Source: Saccharopolyspora endophytica
GTDB taxonomy: Bacteria > Actinomycetota > Actinomycetes > Mycobacteriales > Pseudonocardiaceae
Length of the DNA stretch: 64,000 bases
NCBI RefSeq assembly: GCF_018070075.1
Contig: NZ_JAGPXE010000005.1
Coordinates: 248,001 to 312,000 of the forward strand
Reading direction: 5' to 3'
The translations under genes were made by a program, and so were the position numbers. The notes beneath the pieces were generated by a model that was not told the DNA's origin, did not search any database, and worked only from the letters and a program-made list of their open reading frames with translations. This document shows, piece by piece, positions 43,231 to 51,249 of this stretch. Numbering within the stretch: the stretch's first letter is position 1; the number at the start of each line of letters is the position of its first letter.

Positions 43231-43514
43231 GCCGGAGTGAACTGCCCCTCTACGAGGTTTTCGTGCGCGGCAAGCGGGGCTTGAACCACGTGCACGTCGG
43301 GTCCCTTCGCGCCGCTGACGACGAGATGGCCGTGCATCACGCGCGCGACCTCTACACGCGGCGCAACGAGGGCGTGAGCATCTGGGTGGTGAAGTCGTCC
43401 GCGATCACGGCATCCAGCCCTGACGAGAAGGATCCCTTCTTCGCTCCCTCGGGGGACAAGGTCTACCGGCACCCCACCTTCTACGACATTCCCGACAACG
43501 TTCCCCACATGTGA
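43227..43514 (+). CDS. paaB: 1,2-phenylacetyl-CoA epoxidase subunit PaaB
   Basis: 95 aa from ATG at 43227 (ATGA overlap with paaA). Small structural subunit: [20 protein letters not shown] near residue 9, [20 protein letters not shown] near 35 and [18 protein letters not shown] at the end. It bridges PaaAC dimers and is required for activity. Confidence 0.95.
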   Translation: MSRSELPLYEVFVRGKRGLNHVHVGSLRAADDEMAVHHARDLYTRRNEGVSIWVVKSSAITASSPDEKDPFFAPSGDKVYRHPTFYDIPDNVPHM

Positions 43515-43521
43515 GCCGACG

Positions 43522-44406
43522 ATGTCCTTTGACAACGCCTACGAGGCACTCATCGACGCGCACGACGATTCGCGCTGGGCATTCGGCAGCGGGTTCGAAG
43601 ACCCGCTGGCAGGGGTCGACACCTCGGTGCCGTCCGGTGTGGACGGCTCGGATCTGGCCGCGTACTGCCTGATGCTGGGCGACGACGCGCTGGTCCTGTC
43701 GCACCGGTTGCAGCAGTGGTGCACCTTCGCCCCCGAACTCGAGGACGAGGTCGCCATCGCCAACATCGGCCTGGACCTCCTCGGGCAGGCCAGGCTCCTG
43801 CTGGCCCGGGCCGGCAAGGCCGACGGCAGCGGACGTGGGGAGGACGACTACGCGTTCTTCCGCGACGAGGCCCAGTTCCGCAACGTGCGGCTCGCGGAGC
43901 TGGAACGCGGCGACTTCGGGCAACTCATCGCGGTGCTGCTGGTGCTGTCCACGTGGCGGCTCGCGGCGTTCCAGCGGCTGACCACCTCCGGCGACCCGGT
44001 GCTCGCCGCCATCGCCGACAAGGGCGTGAAGGAGCTGACCTACCACCGCGACTACGCGGCTCAATGGGCGGTTCGCCTGGGCGATGGCACGGACTTCTCC
44101 CGTGAGCGCATGAGGGAGGCCTTGACCGCCGTGTGGCCGTACGTGGACGAGCTGTTCACCCCGCACGAGATCGAAACCCGCCTGGTGGAGGCCGGTATCG
44201 CGGCCGATCCTGCCGCGGTGCGCGAGGAGTTCGACGGCGTGCTCGCGCAGGTGCTCCAGGCCGCGACGCTGGAACGCCCCGATGTCCCGGGCAAAGCAGG
44301 AGTAGCCGGCGGAACCGGCAGGCACGGTCGGCACACCGAAGCGATGGGGTACCTCCTCGCGGAGTTGCAGAGCGTCGCCCGAGCGCACCCGGAGGCGACG
44401 TGGTGA
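43522..44406 (+). CDS. paaC: 1,2-phenylacetyl-CoA epoxidase, structural subunit PaaC
   Basis: 294 aa from ATG at 43522. Ferritin-like fold without a full diiron site: DDALVLSHRLQQWCTFAPEL near residue 53, IANIGLDLLGQARLLLARAG near 78, FRNVRLAELERGDFGQLIAV near 117 and LTYHRDYAAQWAVRLGDGT near 172. Forms the stable core with PaaA. Its stop overlaps the paaD start. Confidence 0.95.
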   Translation: MSFDNAYEALIDAHDDSRWAFGSGFEDPLAGVDTSVPSGVDGSDLAAYCLMLGDDALVLSHRLQQWCTFAPELEDEVAIANIGLDLLGQARLLLARAGKADGSGRGEDDYAFFRDEAQFRNVRLAELERGDFGQLIAVLLVLSTWRLAAFQRLTTSGDPVLAAIADKGVKELTYHRDYAAQWAVRLGDGTDFSRERMREALTAVWPYVDELFTPHEIETRLVEAGIAADPAAVREEFDGVLAQVLQAATLERPDVPGKAGVAGGTGRHGRHTEAMGYLLAELQSVARAHPEATW

Positions 44407-44891
44407 CCGCCAGAGCCGTCGCGGAGACCGTCTGCGACCCCGAACTGCCGATGCTCACGCTCGCCGACCTCGGTGTGCTGCGCGAGGTGTCCGAACAGGA
44501 CGGTGCGGTGAAGGTGTCCATCACGCCCACCTACAGCGGCTGCCCGGCCATGGACACGATGCGCGACGACCTGGTCCACGCGTTGCAGGGAGCGGGGTTC
44601 GCCCGAGTCGAGGTGAGCACCGTGCTGCAGCCGTCGTGGAGCTCGGACTGGATCAGCGAGCAGGGTCGGCGCAAGCTCGCAGAAGCCGGCATCGCACCAC
44701 CTGGCGGGGTCCCCGCGCGCGGTCCCGGTCCGGTGCCGTTGTCGCTCCACCCGCCTGAGCGGAAGGTTCCCTGCCCGCGCTGCGGTGCGGCGGACACCGA
44801 ACTGCTGTCGGAGTTCGGAGCCACCGCGTGCAAGGCGATGCGCCGTTGCCGGTCGTGCGACGAACCGTTCGAACACGTCAAGGAGATCTGA
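44403..44891 (+). CDS. paaD: PaaD, DUF59-type iron-sulfur assembly factor of the epoxidase
   Basis: 162 aa from GTG at 44403 (GTGA overlap with paaC; GTG at 44400 also fits). The DUF59/MIP18 domain fills the N-terminal half (VCDPELPMLTLADLGVLREV near residue 11, TPTYSGCPAMDTMRDDL near 41). A zinc-ribbon tail has CPRCGAADTELLSEFGATAC and CRSCDEPF. It matures the Fe-S or diiron centres. The linker HPPERKVPC is encoded by a copy of the dispersed element, the only clear one inside a conserved gene here. Confidence 0.93.
   Translation: MTARAVAETVCDPELPMLTLADLGVLREVSEQDGAVKVSITPTYSGCPAMDTMRDDLVHALQGAGFARVEVSTVLQPSWSSDWISEQGRRKLAEAGIAPPGGVPARGPGPVPLSLHPPERKVPCPRCGAADTELLSEFGATACKAMRRCRSCDEPFEHVKEI
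44756..44776 (-). repeat. Dispersed element, copy 18, inside paaD
   Basis: TGAGCGGAAGGTTCCCTGCCC lies in the interdomain linker of PaaD and is read in frame as Glu-Arg-Lys-Val-Pro-Cys-Pro. Confidence 0.6.
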
Positions 44892-44892
44892 G

Positions 44893-45972
44893 GTGACCGC
44901 GTCTACCAAGTCCCGGGTGCGGGGCGAATTCCACACGCTGACCGTCGCAGAGGTCAGCAGGCTGTGCGACGACGCCGTCGCGGTCACCTTCTCCGTGCCA
45001 CCAGAGCTCGACGGCACCTACGACTTCCGGGCCGGTCAGTCGCTGACGTTGCGCCGCGTGATCGACGGACGAGAGGAGCGGCGGTCGTACTCGATCTGCT
45101 CGGCAGAAGGGAGCTCTCCGCGCATCGGTGTGCGTGAAGTCCCCGACGGGCTGTTCTCCACCTGGCTGGTCAACGAGGTTCGCCCCGGCGACGAGATCGA
45201 GGTGGGCGCCCCGACCGGGGCGTTCAGCCCGAAGTCGGTACCGGGGCATCACGTGCTGATCGGTGTCGGATCGGGCATCACCCCGCTGCTGTCGATCGCG
45301 GCGACGGTTCTTCGGGACCCTTCAGCCACCGCGACCGTCGTCTACGGCAACCGCCGCACCGACACCGTGATGTTCGCCGACGAGCTCGCCGATCTGAAGG
45401 ACCGCTATCCCGAGCGGTTGGAGCTGGTGCACGTTCTCTCCCGCGAACCGCGGGAGGCGGATCTGTTCACCGGACGTCTCGACGAGGAGAAGCTGCGCGC
45501 GCTGATGGCGCTGGTGCCCGAGGTCGGTGACGTCGACGAGTGGTGGCTGTGCGGGCCGTTCGGCATGGTCACCGGGGCCAAGCAGCTGCTGGGGGAACTC
45601 GGCGTGGCCGACCAGCGGATTCACCGGGAGCTGTTCTACGTCGACGACGTGCCCCCGGAACCTGTGAAGCACATCGACGCGGCGCCGTCGGGAGAGACCA
45701 CCGAGGCCACCATCGTCCTCGACGGCCGGCGCACGACCACCGCGTTGTCGCGGGAGACATCGGTTCTCGACGGAGCCCAGAAGGCGAGGCCCGACCTGCC
45801 GTTCGCCTGCAAGGGCGGTGTCTGCGGCACCTGCCGGGCGAAGGTCACCGAGGGAGAGGTCGACATGCGCCGCAACTTCGCGCTGGAAGAAGCGGAAGTG
45901 GCCGAAGGGTTCGTCCTGACCTGCCAGTCCGTCCCGGTCAGCGACGTGCTCACCGTCGACTTCGATTCCTGA
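44893..45972 (+). CDS. paaE: PaaE, NADPH-dependent reductase of phenylacetyl-CoA epoxidase
   Basis: 359 aa from GTG at 44893 with AAGGAG. The N-terminal FAD domain has RRSYSICSAEG near residue 61. The NAD(P) domain has VLIGVGSGITPLLSIAATVL near 119 and WWLCGPFGMVTGAKQLL near 218. The C-terminal 2Fe-2S ferredoxin has LPFACKGGVCGTCRAKVTEG near 304 and the last Cys in GFVLTCQSVPVS. It carries electrons from NADPH to the PaaA diiron centre. Last gene of the operon, followed by a textbook terminator. Confidence 0.95.
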   Translation: MTASTKSRVRGEFHTLTVAEVSRLCDDAVAVTFSVPPELDGTYDFRAGQSLTLRRVIDGREERRSYSICSAEGSSPRIGVREVPDGLFSTWLVNEVRPGDEIEVGAPTGAFSPKSVPGHHVLIGVGSGITPLLSIAATVLRDPSATATVVYGNRRTDTVMFADELADLKDRYPERLELVHVLSREPREADLFTGRLDEEKLRALMALVPEVGDVDEWWLCGPFGMVTGAKQLLGELGVADQRIHRELFYVDDVPPEPVKHIDAAPSGETTEATIVLDGRRTTTALSRETSVLDGAQKARPDLPFACKGGVCGTCRAKVTEGEVDMRRNFALEEAEVAEGFVLTCQSVPVSDVLTVDFDS

Positions 45973-46007
45973 TCTGGCGCACAACGCGCTGAGATCGGGC
46001 GGGTTGG

Positions 46008-46056
46008 AAAAGATCCGCCTCTGAACGGATGAAATCGTTCAGAGGCGGATCTTTTT
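46008..46056 (+). terminator. Rho-independent terminator of the paaZABCDE operon
   Basis: A 20-bp perfect stem (46008-46027 with 46036-46055), an 8-base loop GATGAAAT and a 5-T run. Strongest terminator in the window. Confidence 0.93.
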
Positions 46057-46291
46057 GTTCCGATTGCGTCCAGAGCCACCGGCGGCGTTCACGCTCACGC
46101 TGCGGCAGTCGGCGTCCCGTTTTGATCTCACGATGCGGAAAGTTGCAGCTTTGGGTTGTGGCAATAACTACACATGGGTTCTATTTCGCCGAATTGTCCT
46201 ATACCAATCTCATGTATCACGCGGTTCCCGCAGAAGAATGTCAATGCGGGTCGAGAATTGCGTGCGAGTAGAAGGATAGTTCGGGGGAGCG
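46057..46291. other. Intergenic, locally AT-richer DNA
   Basis: Nothing coding is convincing. Composition drops in GC around 46120-46280. GATAGT (46274-46279) could be a -10 for the ORF that follows. Confidence 0.5.
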
Positions 46292-46612
46292 GTGTTTCAG
46301 CTCAGCGCGGTTGCGGCCGCTCTGTCAATGATCACACCAGCGTCGGCATTCCTCCGCGTGGAGCGCGGTGAACTGGTTTCGCCCACGAGGGCTGTCGCCC
46401 CCGCGATCGGTGCATCAAGGGCGTGGTGCTGTTCGCGCTGACCCTGGACTTCCCTGCTCGACCCGCCCGCCCCAGATCGGCTCGCTGCTGTCAGCACCAT
46501 CGCGTGCGTCGAGATCGACATGACCAGCGACGAGCGGCTCGACTTCTCGGTCACCGAGTGCCAGTCGAGGGATGAACCCGAATCCGCGTCGGCAGTGGAA
46601 ATCCGTCCTTGA
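46292..46612 (+). pseudogene. 107-codon ORF interrupted by one in-frame TGA
   Basis: GTG at 46292 with GGGGGAG close upstream starts FQLSAVAAALSMITPASAF and runs 49 codons to a TGA at 46439. The same frame then continues for 56 codons of strongly GC3-biased sequence (SLLDPPAPDRLAAVSTIACV, DMTSDERLDFSVTECQ) to TGA at 46610. The second half looks coding by composition but has no good start before ATG 46517. The simplest reading is a pseudogene with a nonsense mutation. Two small genes, or a sequencing error, are alternatives. The family is not recognised. The intact half resembles a short membrane or secreted protein. Confidence 0.4.
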
Positions 46613-46714
46613 TCACCAGTCCGCGACGAAGAGGCAGAGGCGAGGTCGCGCACCGGGACCGCTCGGTGCGCGCTGACGCCAGCCCGAACTCGTCGCCGAG
46701 AGGAGGAGGACCGC

Positions 46715-48994
46715 ATGCCCGAATCCACAGACGCGCCCCGCCACGGCGGAGAGTCGCCGAAGTCTCCGATCGAGCGCCGCCGGCTCGGCGGCACCGAACG
46801 CAGGCGCCACGGCTCGGAGGCCGAGAACCGGCCTCCCGCCTCCAGCCAAGAGCTCAGCAACGCTCACGCGGAGCTCGTCGAAGAACCCGGCCCCAGGGTC
46901 AACTGGCGCGTCTTCATCATCGCTTCGGCCGTCGTCGTCGCCTTCTCCCTCTGGGCCATGCTCGTGCCCGGGCACGCCGCCAGCACCATGGAGATCGTGG
47001 TGGCCTGGATCGCCGAGAACCTCGGCTGGTTCTACGTCCTGACCGTCACCGTGGTGATCGCGTTCGTCCTCTGGGTAGCGCTGTCCAAGGAAGGCTCGGT
47101 CCGGCTCGGCCCCGACCACTCGCGGCCGCAGTACAAGCTGTTCACCTGGGTGGCGATGCTCTTCGCCGCCGGAGTGGGCATCGACATGCTCTTCTACTCC
47201 GTCACCGGACCCATCACCCAGTACATGGCCCCGCCGACGGGCGATGGGAAGACAACTGCCGCCGCGCAGGACGCCGTGGTCTGGACGATGTTCCACTACG
47301 GCGTGGCCGGCTGGGCCATGTACGCCCTGCTCGGCATGGCCATGGGCTACTTCGCCTACCGCTGGGGCATGCCGCTGTCCATCCGGGCCGCCCTGTACCC
47401 GCTGCTCGGCAAGCGAGTTCGCGGCGGGATCGGCGACACCATCGACATCGTCACCCTGGTCGGCACCGTCTTCGGCGTCGCGACCTCCATGGGCATCGGC
47501 GTCGTGCTGCTCAACGTCGGCTTCGCCCTGCTGTTCGGCCTCCCGGAGGGGCTGGCCCTGCAGATCGCGCTGGTGATCGTGGCCGTGATCATGACCGTCG
47601 CGGCCTGCACCTCGGGCTTGGACAGGGGCATCCGGCTGATCTCCGAGCTCAACATCTGGTTCGCCGCGGCCATGCTGCTCTACATCCTGGTGACCGGGCA
47701 GTCGGCGTTCCTGCTCAACGCCCTGGTGGGAAACATCGGCCGATTCCTCTCCACGCTGCCGGGCCGCACTTTGGAGACCTTCGCCTACCAGCAGGGCGGT
47801 TCTGAGTGGATGGCCGGTTGGACCCTGTTCTTCTGGGCTTTCTGGCTGGCCTGGGGCCCGTTCGTGGGACTCTTCCTCGCCCGCATCTCGCGCGGCCGGA
47901 CGCTGCGCGAGTTCGTCATCGCCGCCATCACCGCACCGGTGCTCTGCGACTTCCTGATCGTGAGCATCTTCGGCAACAGCGCCATGCACCAGGTCCTCAA
48001 CGGCAACGACGAGTTCGCGCGGCTGGCCATGGACAGTCCCGAGAAGGGCTGGTTCGCGCTGCTCGAGATGTTCCCCGGTGCGAGCTTCCTGATCGGCCTG
48101 GGCACCTTGTCGGGATTGCTGTTCTACCTCACCAGCGCCAACTCCGGAGCCATGGTGATGTCCAACTTCTCGTCCTCGATCCCCAAGCCGTCACAGGACG
48201 GGGCCAAGTGGCTGCGCATCTTCTGGGCGGTGCTCACCGCGGTGCTGACCATCGCGATGCTGGTGGCCGGCGGCGTCACGACCATGGAGCACGCGACGCT
48301 CATCTTCGCGCTGCCCGTGACGATCATCGCCTGGTTGGTGATGGCCTCCTTCTCCAAGGTCCTGCGGATGGAGCGGGCCGAGCGCGAAGGGCGGGCGCTG
48401 CAGCGGCGGTCGACCGCGGTGCACGGCGGTTTCGCGCCGGAGCGCACTTGGCGCCAGCGGCTGGAGCGGATGCGCTCGTACCCGTCGAAGAAGCAGGTCG
48501 CTCACTTCCTGGAAGGCACCGTGCAGTCGGCCTTGGCCGACGTGGCCCGGGAATTCGGGAAGCAGGGTTACCGGGCCACGCTGGAACTGCTCCCGAACGA
48601 GCAGGCCGGCATCTCCAGCCACGCGTTGGTGGTCGAGATCCCCGAGCACCGCGACTTCCACTACCAGGTGCGGGCCGTGGAGGTCCCGGTACCGATGTTC
48701 GGCGGACGCATGTCCCGCCAGACCGACGTCTACTACCGGGTCGAGGTGGTCAACCAGACCGGATCCGAGGACTACGACCTCATGGGTCTGTCGCACCAGC
48801 AGGTGATCGACGACGTGCTTGATCGCTACGAGGCGCACCTGGGCTTCCTCGCCTACACCACCGAGCACGACTACGCGTCGGTCCTCACGCCGCCGGCGGT
48901 GACCGCCCCGGACGCCGTCTCGGTCGTGGTGGCGCCCGCGGAGCCGCAGGAGCACGCCGAGAAGGACACGGCGGGCAGCGGTCCGAAGGTGTAG
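46715..48994 (+). CDS. betT: BCCT-family choline/betaine transporter, BetT-like, with long C-terminal domain
   Basis: 759 aa from ATG at 46715 with AGGAGGAGGA. A charged N-terminus of about 70 residues is followed by 12 helices. The substrate-loop motif is TSMGIGVVLLNVGFALLFG near 257. The BCCT signature is WMAGWTLFFWAFWLAWGPFV near 366, with Phe where the second-last Trp of W-x-W-W is usual. From about residue 560 a soluble domain of 200 residues follows (KKQVAHFLEGTVQSALADVA, VEIPEHRDFHYQVRAVEVP), as in E. coli BetT, where it is the osmosensor. It probably imports choline for osmoprotection or as a carbon source. No betA/betB is nearby. Confidence 0.85.
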   Translation: MPESTDAPRHGGESPKSPIERRRLGGTERRRHGSEAENRPPASSQELSNAHAELVEEPGPRVNWRVFIIASAVVVAFSLWAMLVPGHAASTMEIVVAWIAENLGWFYVLTVTVVIAFVLWVALSKEGSVRLGPDHSRPQYKLFTWVAMLFAAGVGIDMLFYSVTGPITQYMAPPTGDGKTTAAAQDAVVWTMFHYGVAGWAMYALLGMAMGYFAYRWGMPLSIRAALYPLLGKRVRGGIGDTIDIVTLVGTVFGVATSMGIGVVLLNVGFALLFGLPEGLALQIALVIVAVIMTVAACTSGLDRGIRLISELNIWFAAAMLLYILVTGQSAFLLNALVGNIGRFLSTLPGRTLETFAYQQGGSEWMAGWTLFFWAFWLAWGPFVGLFLARISRGRTLREFVIAAITAPVLCDFLIVSIFGNSAMHQVLNGNDEFARLAMDSPEKGWFALLEMFPGASFLIGLGTLSGLLFYLTSANSGAMVMSNFSSSIPKPSQDGAKWLRIFWAVLTAVLTIAMLVAGGVTTMEHATLIFALPVTIIAWLVMASFSKVLRMERAEREGRALQRRSTAVHGGFAPERTWRQRLERMRSYPSKKQVAHFLEGTVQSALADVAREFGKQGYRATLELLPNEQAGISSHALVVEIPEHRDFHYQVRAVEVPVPMFGGRMSRQTDVYYRVEVVNQTGSEDYDLMGLSHQQVIDDVLDRYEAHLGFLAYTTEHDYASVLTPPAVTAPDAVSVVVAPAEPQEHAEKDTAGSGPKV

Positions 48995-49011
48995 CAGCGC
49001 TCGACCGGACA

Positions 49012-49047
49012 CCGGTGCCCGCAGCCCAGCGACCCTGCGGGCACCGG
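49012..49047 (+). terminator. Terminator of betT
   Basis: A 13-bp perfect stem, CCGGTGCCCGCAG (49012-49024) with 49035-49047. No T-run. Confidence 0.75.
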
Positions 49048-49242
49048 CTCGTCCGGGCGACCTGAGCGGCACGGCGGAACCTCCGCCCCGGATCTGATGC
49101 GACGGTCCTCGTGCGGTCATCGCGGAACGGTGTTGCGGAAGGTGCCTACGTGGCCGAAGTGCGCAAGAGGTCGATGCACGCGCATTGCACGCGACTATCG
49201 GCTGAAAGCGGCAGATGTGGGTCGGCCGTCGCCGAAACGCAA

Positions 49243-49281
49243 AACCGCCTCTGGTCCAGTTCTCGTTGACCAGAGGCGGTT
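49243..49281 (-). terminator. Terminator of tRNA-Arg
   Basis: Arms 49243-49256 and 49268-49281 pair perfectly over 14 bp. Read on the minus strand the stem is followed by TTTTGCGTTT. Confidence 0.8.
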
Positions 49282-49298
49282 CGCTCGTCCTTCGAATG

Positions 49299-49371
49299 CG
49301 CCCTCGACAGGATTCGAACCTGTGACACCTGCCTCCGGAGGGCAGTGCTCTATCCACTGAGCTACGAGGGC
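49299..49371 (-). tRNA. tRNA-Arg (anticodon CCG)
   Basis: 73 nt on the minus strand. Acceptor GCCCTCG/CGAGGGC with discriminator G, D arm GCTCAGTGGATAGAGC, anticodon stem CTGCC/GGCAG around loop CTCCGGA (anticodon CCG, reads CGG), and T arm ACAGGTTCGAATCCTGT. No CCA is encoded. CGG is a common Arg codon in this GC-rich genome. Confidence 0.95.
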
Positions 49372-49479
49372 TCGTCGCTGCGGACGATCGATAGCTTATC
49401 GCACGCCGCACGCGTGTTTGGGATGGGGTCGGGTTGCCGCGCCTCGACGGTGTTCATCTAGGGGTTGCCGGTGGATGGG

Positions 49480-49502
49480 TGCCTGGGAACCTTCCTGTCA
49501 CC
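49480..49502 (+). repeat. Dispersed GGGAACCTTCC element, copy 19
   Basis: TGCCTGGGAACCTTCCTGTC plus ACC, intergenic between tRNA-Arg and the cation transporter. Confidence 0.7.
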
Positions 49503-49564
49503 GCACCCGAGGTGGCCGGGTGGTGATCTGGGTTGCAGGGCACTTCCGTCTCACCTTCCGAATC

Positions 49565-49584
49565 ATGCATACTTCGCTATGTAT
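49565..49584. promoter_or_regulatory. Possible metalloregulator operator
   Basis: ATGCATA-CTTCGC-TATGTAT, an AT-rich 7-6-7 imperfect inverted repeat 28 bp before the transporter start. ArsR/SmtB-type repressors bind such sites; no such gene is in the window. Confidence 0.45.
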
Positions 49585-49611
49585 CTGACCTGGATGTGAG
49601 GAGGCGAAGAG

Positions 49612-50529
49612 ATGGGCCACGGTCATGGGCACGGATCCGCGGCGGATGCGGTCCACGCGTCCGGCCGCTACGTGACCAGGCTGTCCATCGCCTTCGGCGT
49701 GCTGCTCGCCTTCTTCGTGCTCGAAGCCGTCGTCGGGTGGCTGACGTCGTCGCTCGCCCTGCTGTCCGACGCGGGGCACATGCTCACCGACGTCCTGGGC
49801 GTGGGGATGGCGCTGGCCGCGATCACCGCCGCTCGGCGTCCCGCGGGCAACAAGCGCACCTTCGGTCTCTACCGCGTCGAAGTCCTCGCCGCGCTGGCCA
49901 ACGCCGTCCTGCTGTTCGGCGTCGCCGGCTACATCCTGTTCGAGTCCGTGGAGCGGTTCCGGCAGCCGCAGGAGGTCGCCGGCCTGCCGATGATGGTCAC
50001 CGCGGCCGCCGGTCTGCTGGCCAACCTCGTCGTGTTCGCGCTGCTGCGCAAGGGTGCGGGCGAAAGTCTCAACGTGCGCGGCGCCTACCTGGAAGTCCTC
50101 GCCGACACCATCGGCTCGGCCGGTGTGCTCGTCGGCGGCTTCGTGACCTGGGCGTTCGGCTGGTACCTCGCCGACCCGATCATCGCCGTCGGCGTCGGGC
50201 TCTTCGTCCTGCCCCGAACCTTCACGCTCGCCCGCCAGGCGCTGCGGATCCTGGTGCAGCAGGCTCCCGAAGGCCTCGACGTGCAGGCGATGCGCAGTGA
50301 TCTGGCCGCGCTGCCGTCGGTCACGGAGGTTCACGACCTGCACGTGTGGACGCTGACCTCGGGCATGGAGGTCGCCTCCGCCCACCTGACGGCAGGACCC
50401 GACGCCGACCACAGCGGTGTTCTCACCTCCGCGCAGCGGTTGCTGTCGGAGCGCTACCGGATCGAGCACGCGACCCTGCAGGTCGAGCCCGCCGAATGCG
50501 CGCGGCGCTGCCAGGAGCTGACCTGGTGA
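49612..50529 (+). CDS. Cation diffusion facilitator (zinc/cobalt/cadmium efflux)
   Basis: 305 aa from ATG at 49612 with GAGGAGG. A His-rich N-terminus (MGHGHGHGSAADAVHASG) is followed by six helices. Metal-site A ligands are in LALLSDAGHMLTDVLGVG near residue 48 (D-x3-H/D) and YLEVLADTIGSAGVLVGG near 160. The C-terminal cytoplasmic ferredoxin-like domain has VHDLHVWTLTSGMEVASAHL near 241. It exports divalent metals from the cytoplasm against protons. Likely induced through the AT-rich operator upstream. Confidence 0.93.
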   Translation: MGHGHGHGSAADAVHASGRYVTRLSIAFGVLLAFFVLEAVVGWLTSSLALLSDAGHMLTDVLGVGMALAAITAARRPAGNKRTFGLYRVEVLAALANAVLLFGVAGYILFESVERFRQPQEVAGLPMMVTAAAGLLANLVVFALLRKGAGESLNVRGAYLEVLADTIGSAGVLVGGFVTWAFGWYLADPIIAVGVGLFVLPRTFTLARQALRILVQQAPEGLDVQAMRSDLAALPSVTEVHDLHVWTLTSGMEVASAHLTAGPDADHSGVLTSAQRLLSERYRIEHATLQVEPAECARRCQELTW

Positions 50530-50553
50530 ACGGCTGCGGGGCGTCGGCTCAGG

Positions 50554-50578
50554 GTGAGCGGAAGGTTCCCATGCTCAC
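50554..50578 (-). repeat. Dispersed GGGAACCTTCC element, copy 20
   Basis: GTGAGC (50554-50559) and GCTCAC (50573-50578) flank GGAAGGTTCCCAT, giving the full palindromic form. It overlaps the last codons of the DUF305 gene (stop at 50575-50577) tail-to-tail with the transporter. Confidence 0.75.
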
Positions 50579-51249
50579 GCCAGCGGCTTCGCGCCGCGCT
50601 GGCTGAGCATGGTCTTCATCAGCTCCATCTCGCTGCCCTGGGAGCCGAGCATGTTCTTCGCCAGGGCGCGGACCGCGGGGACGGCGGCGTGCGTCGCGCC
50701 GTACTCGGCCATCGGAGCTCCACCCTGGTGGTGGCGCAGCATCAGCTGCAGGAAGTAGACGTCGAACTCCGGGCCTCGAAGCGTGCCGAGCCGGGAGAGC
50801 TCCTCGCTGGTGGCCATGCCCGGCATCAAGGCGCCACCGGACATCGGCATCGGCATCGGGGCGGCGCCGTGCTGGTGGCCGGTGCTCTCGGTCATCCACT
50901 GCATGACCGGCCCGGTCGCCTGGGCCGGCTCGTGCCAGATGCCCAACCAGCCCTGCATGCGGCCGATCTGGTCGCGCTGGTTGGTCTCGATGTCGAAGGC
51001 GAGCTGCCGGGTGGCGACGTCGTCGGCGCGCTCCCGCGCCAGCGTCGCCATGGTCACCGCCTGCTGGTGGTGGACGCTCATGTCCTGCGAGAAACCGACG
51101 TCGACCGCCGTGGCCTCGGGTTCTGCGCTGTCGAAGGACGGCACCCGGATCAGCAGTCCGAGCGCCGCCCCCAACAGCAGCAGGGAGAACGCCGCCACGA
51201 TGGCGACGATGACCTGCGAAACGCGTCGTGCCTGCGGCAACGGGCTCAC
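50575..51249 (-). CDS. DUF305 family protein, membrane-anchored, metal-binding-like
   Basis: 224 aa from GTG at 51249, overlapping the stop of the DUF3105 gene (GTGA). One N-terminal helix (VIVAIVAAFSLLLLGAALGL) anchors an extracytoplasmic ferritin-like helical domain. DUF305 motifs are FSQDMSVHHQQAVTMATLAR near residue 52 and FLQLMLRHHQGGAPMAEYGA near 172, with MPMPMSGGALMPGM between them. The His-His-Gln and Met-rich motifs suggest copper or other metal binding (family inference). Co-transcribed with DUF3105 and next to a metal exporter. Confidence 0.9.
   Translation of the reverse strand: MSPLPQARRVSQVIVAIVAAFSLLLLGAALGLLIRVPSFDSAEPEATAVDVGFSQDMSVHHQQAVTMATLARERADDVATRQLAFDIETNQRDQIGRMQGWLGIWHEPAQATGPVMQWMTESTGHQHGAAPMPMPMSGGALMPGMATSEELSRLGTLRGPEFDVYFLQLMLRHHQGGAPMAEYGATHAAVPAVRALAKNMLGSQGSEMELMKTMLSQRGAKPLA

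Larger units (their letters stand above)
48995..49298. other. Intergenic region between betT and tRNA-Arg
   Basis: It holds the betT terminator (49012-49047) and the tRNA terminator (49243-49281). Nothing else is recognised. Confidence 0.6.

Noticed and set aside
46439..46441. Selenocysteine codon in the interrupted ORF
   Set aside because: No SECIS-like hairpin is evident right after the TGA and no Sec machinery is in view. A nonsense mutation is simpler.
46297..46860. 187-codon minus-strand frame over the broken ORF and the betT start
   Set aside because: Ser/Arg-rich translation and overlap with the betT ribosome site and N-terminus; no coding signal.
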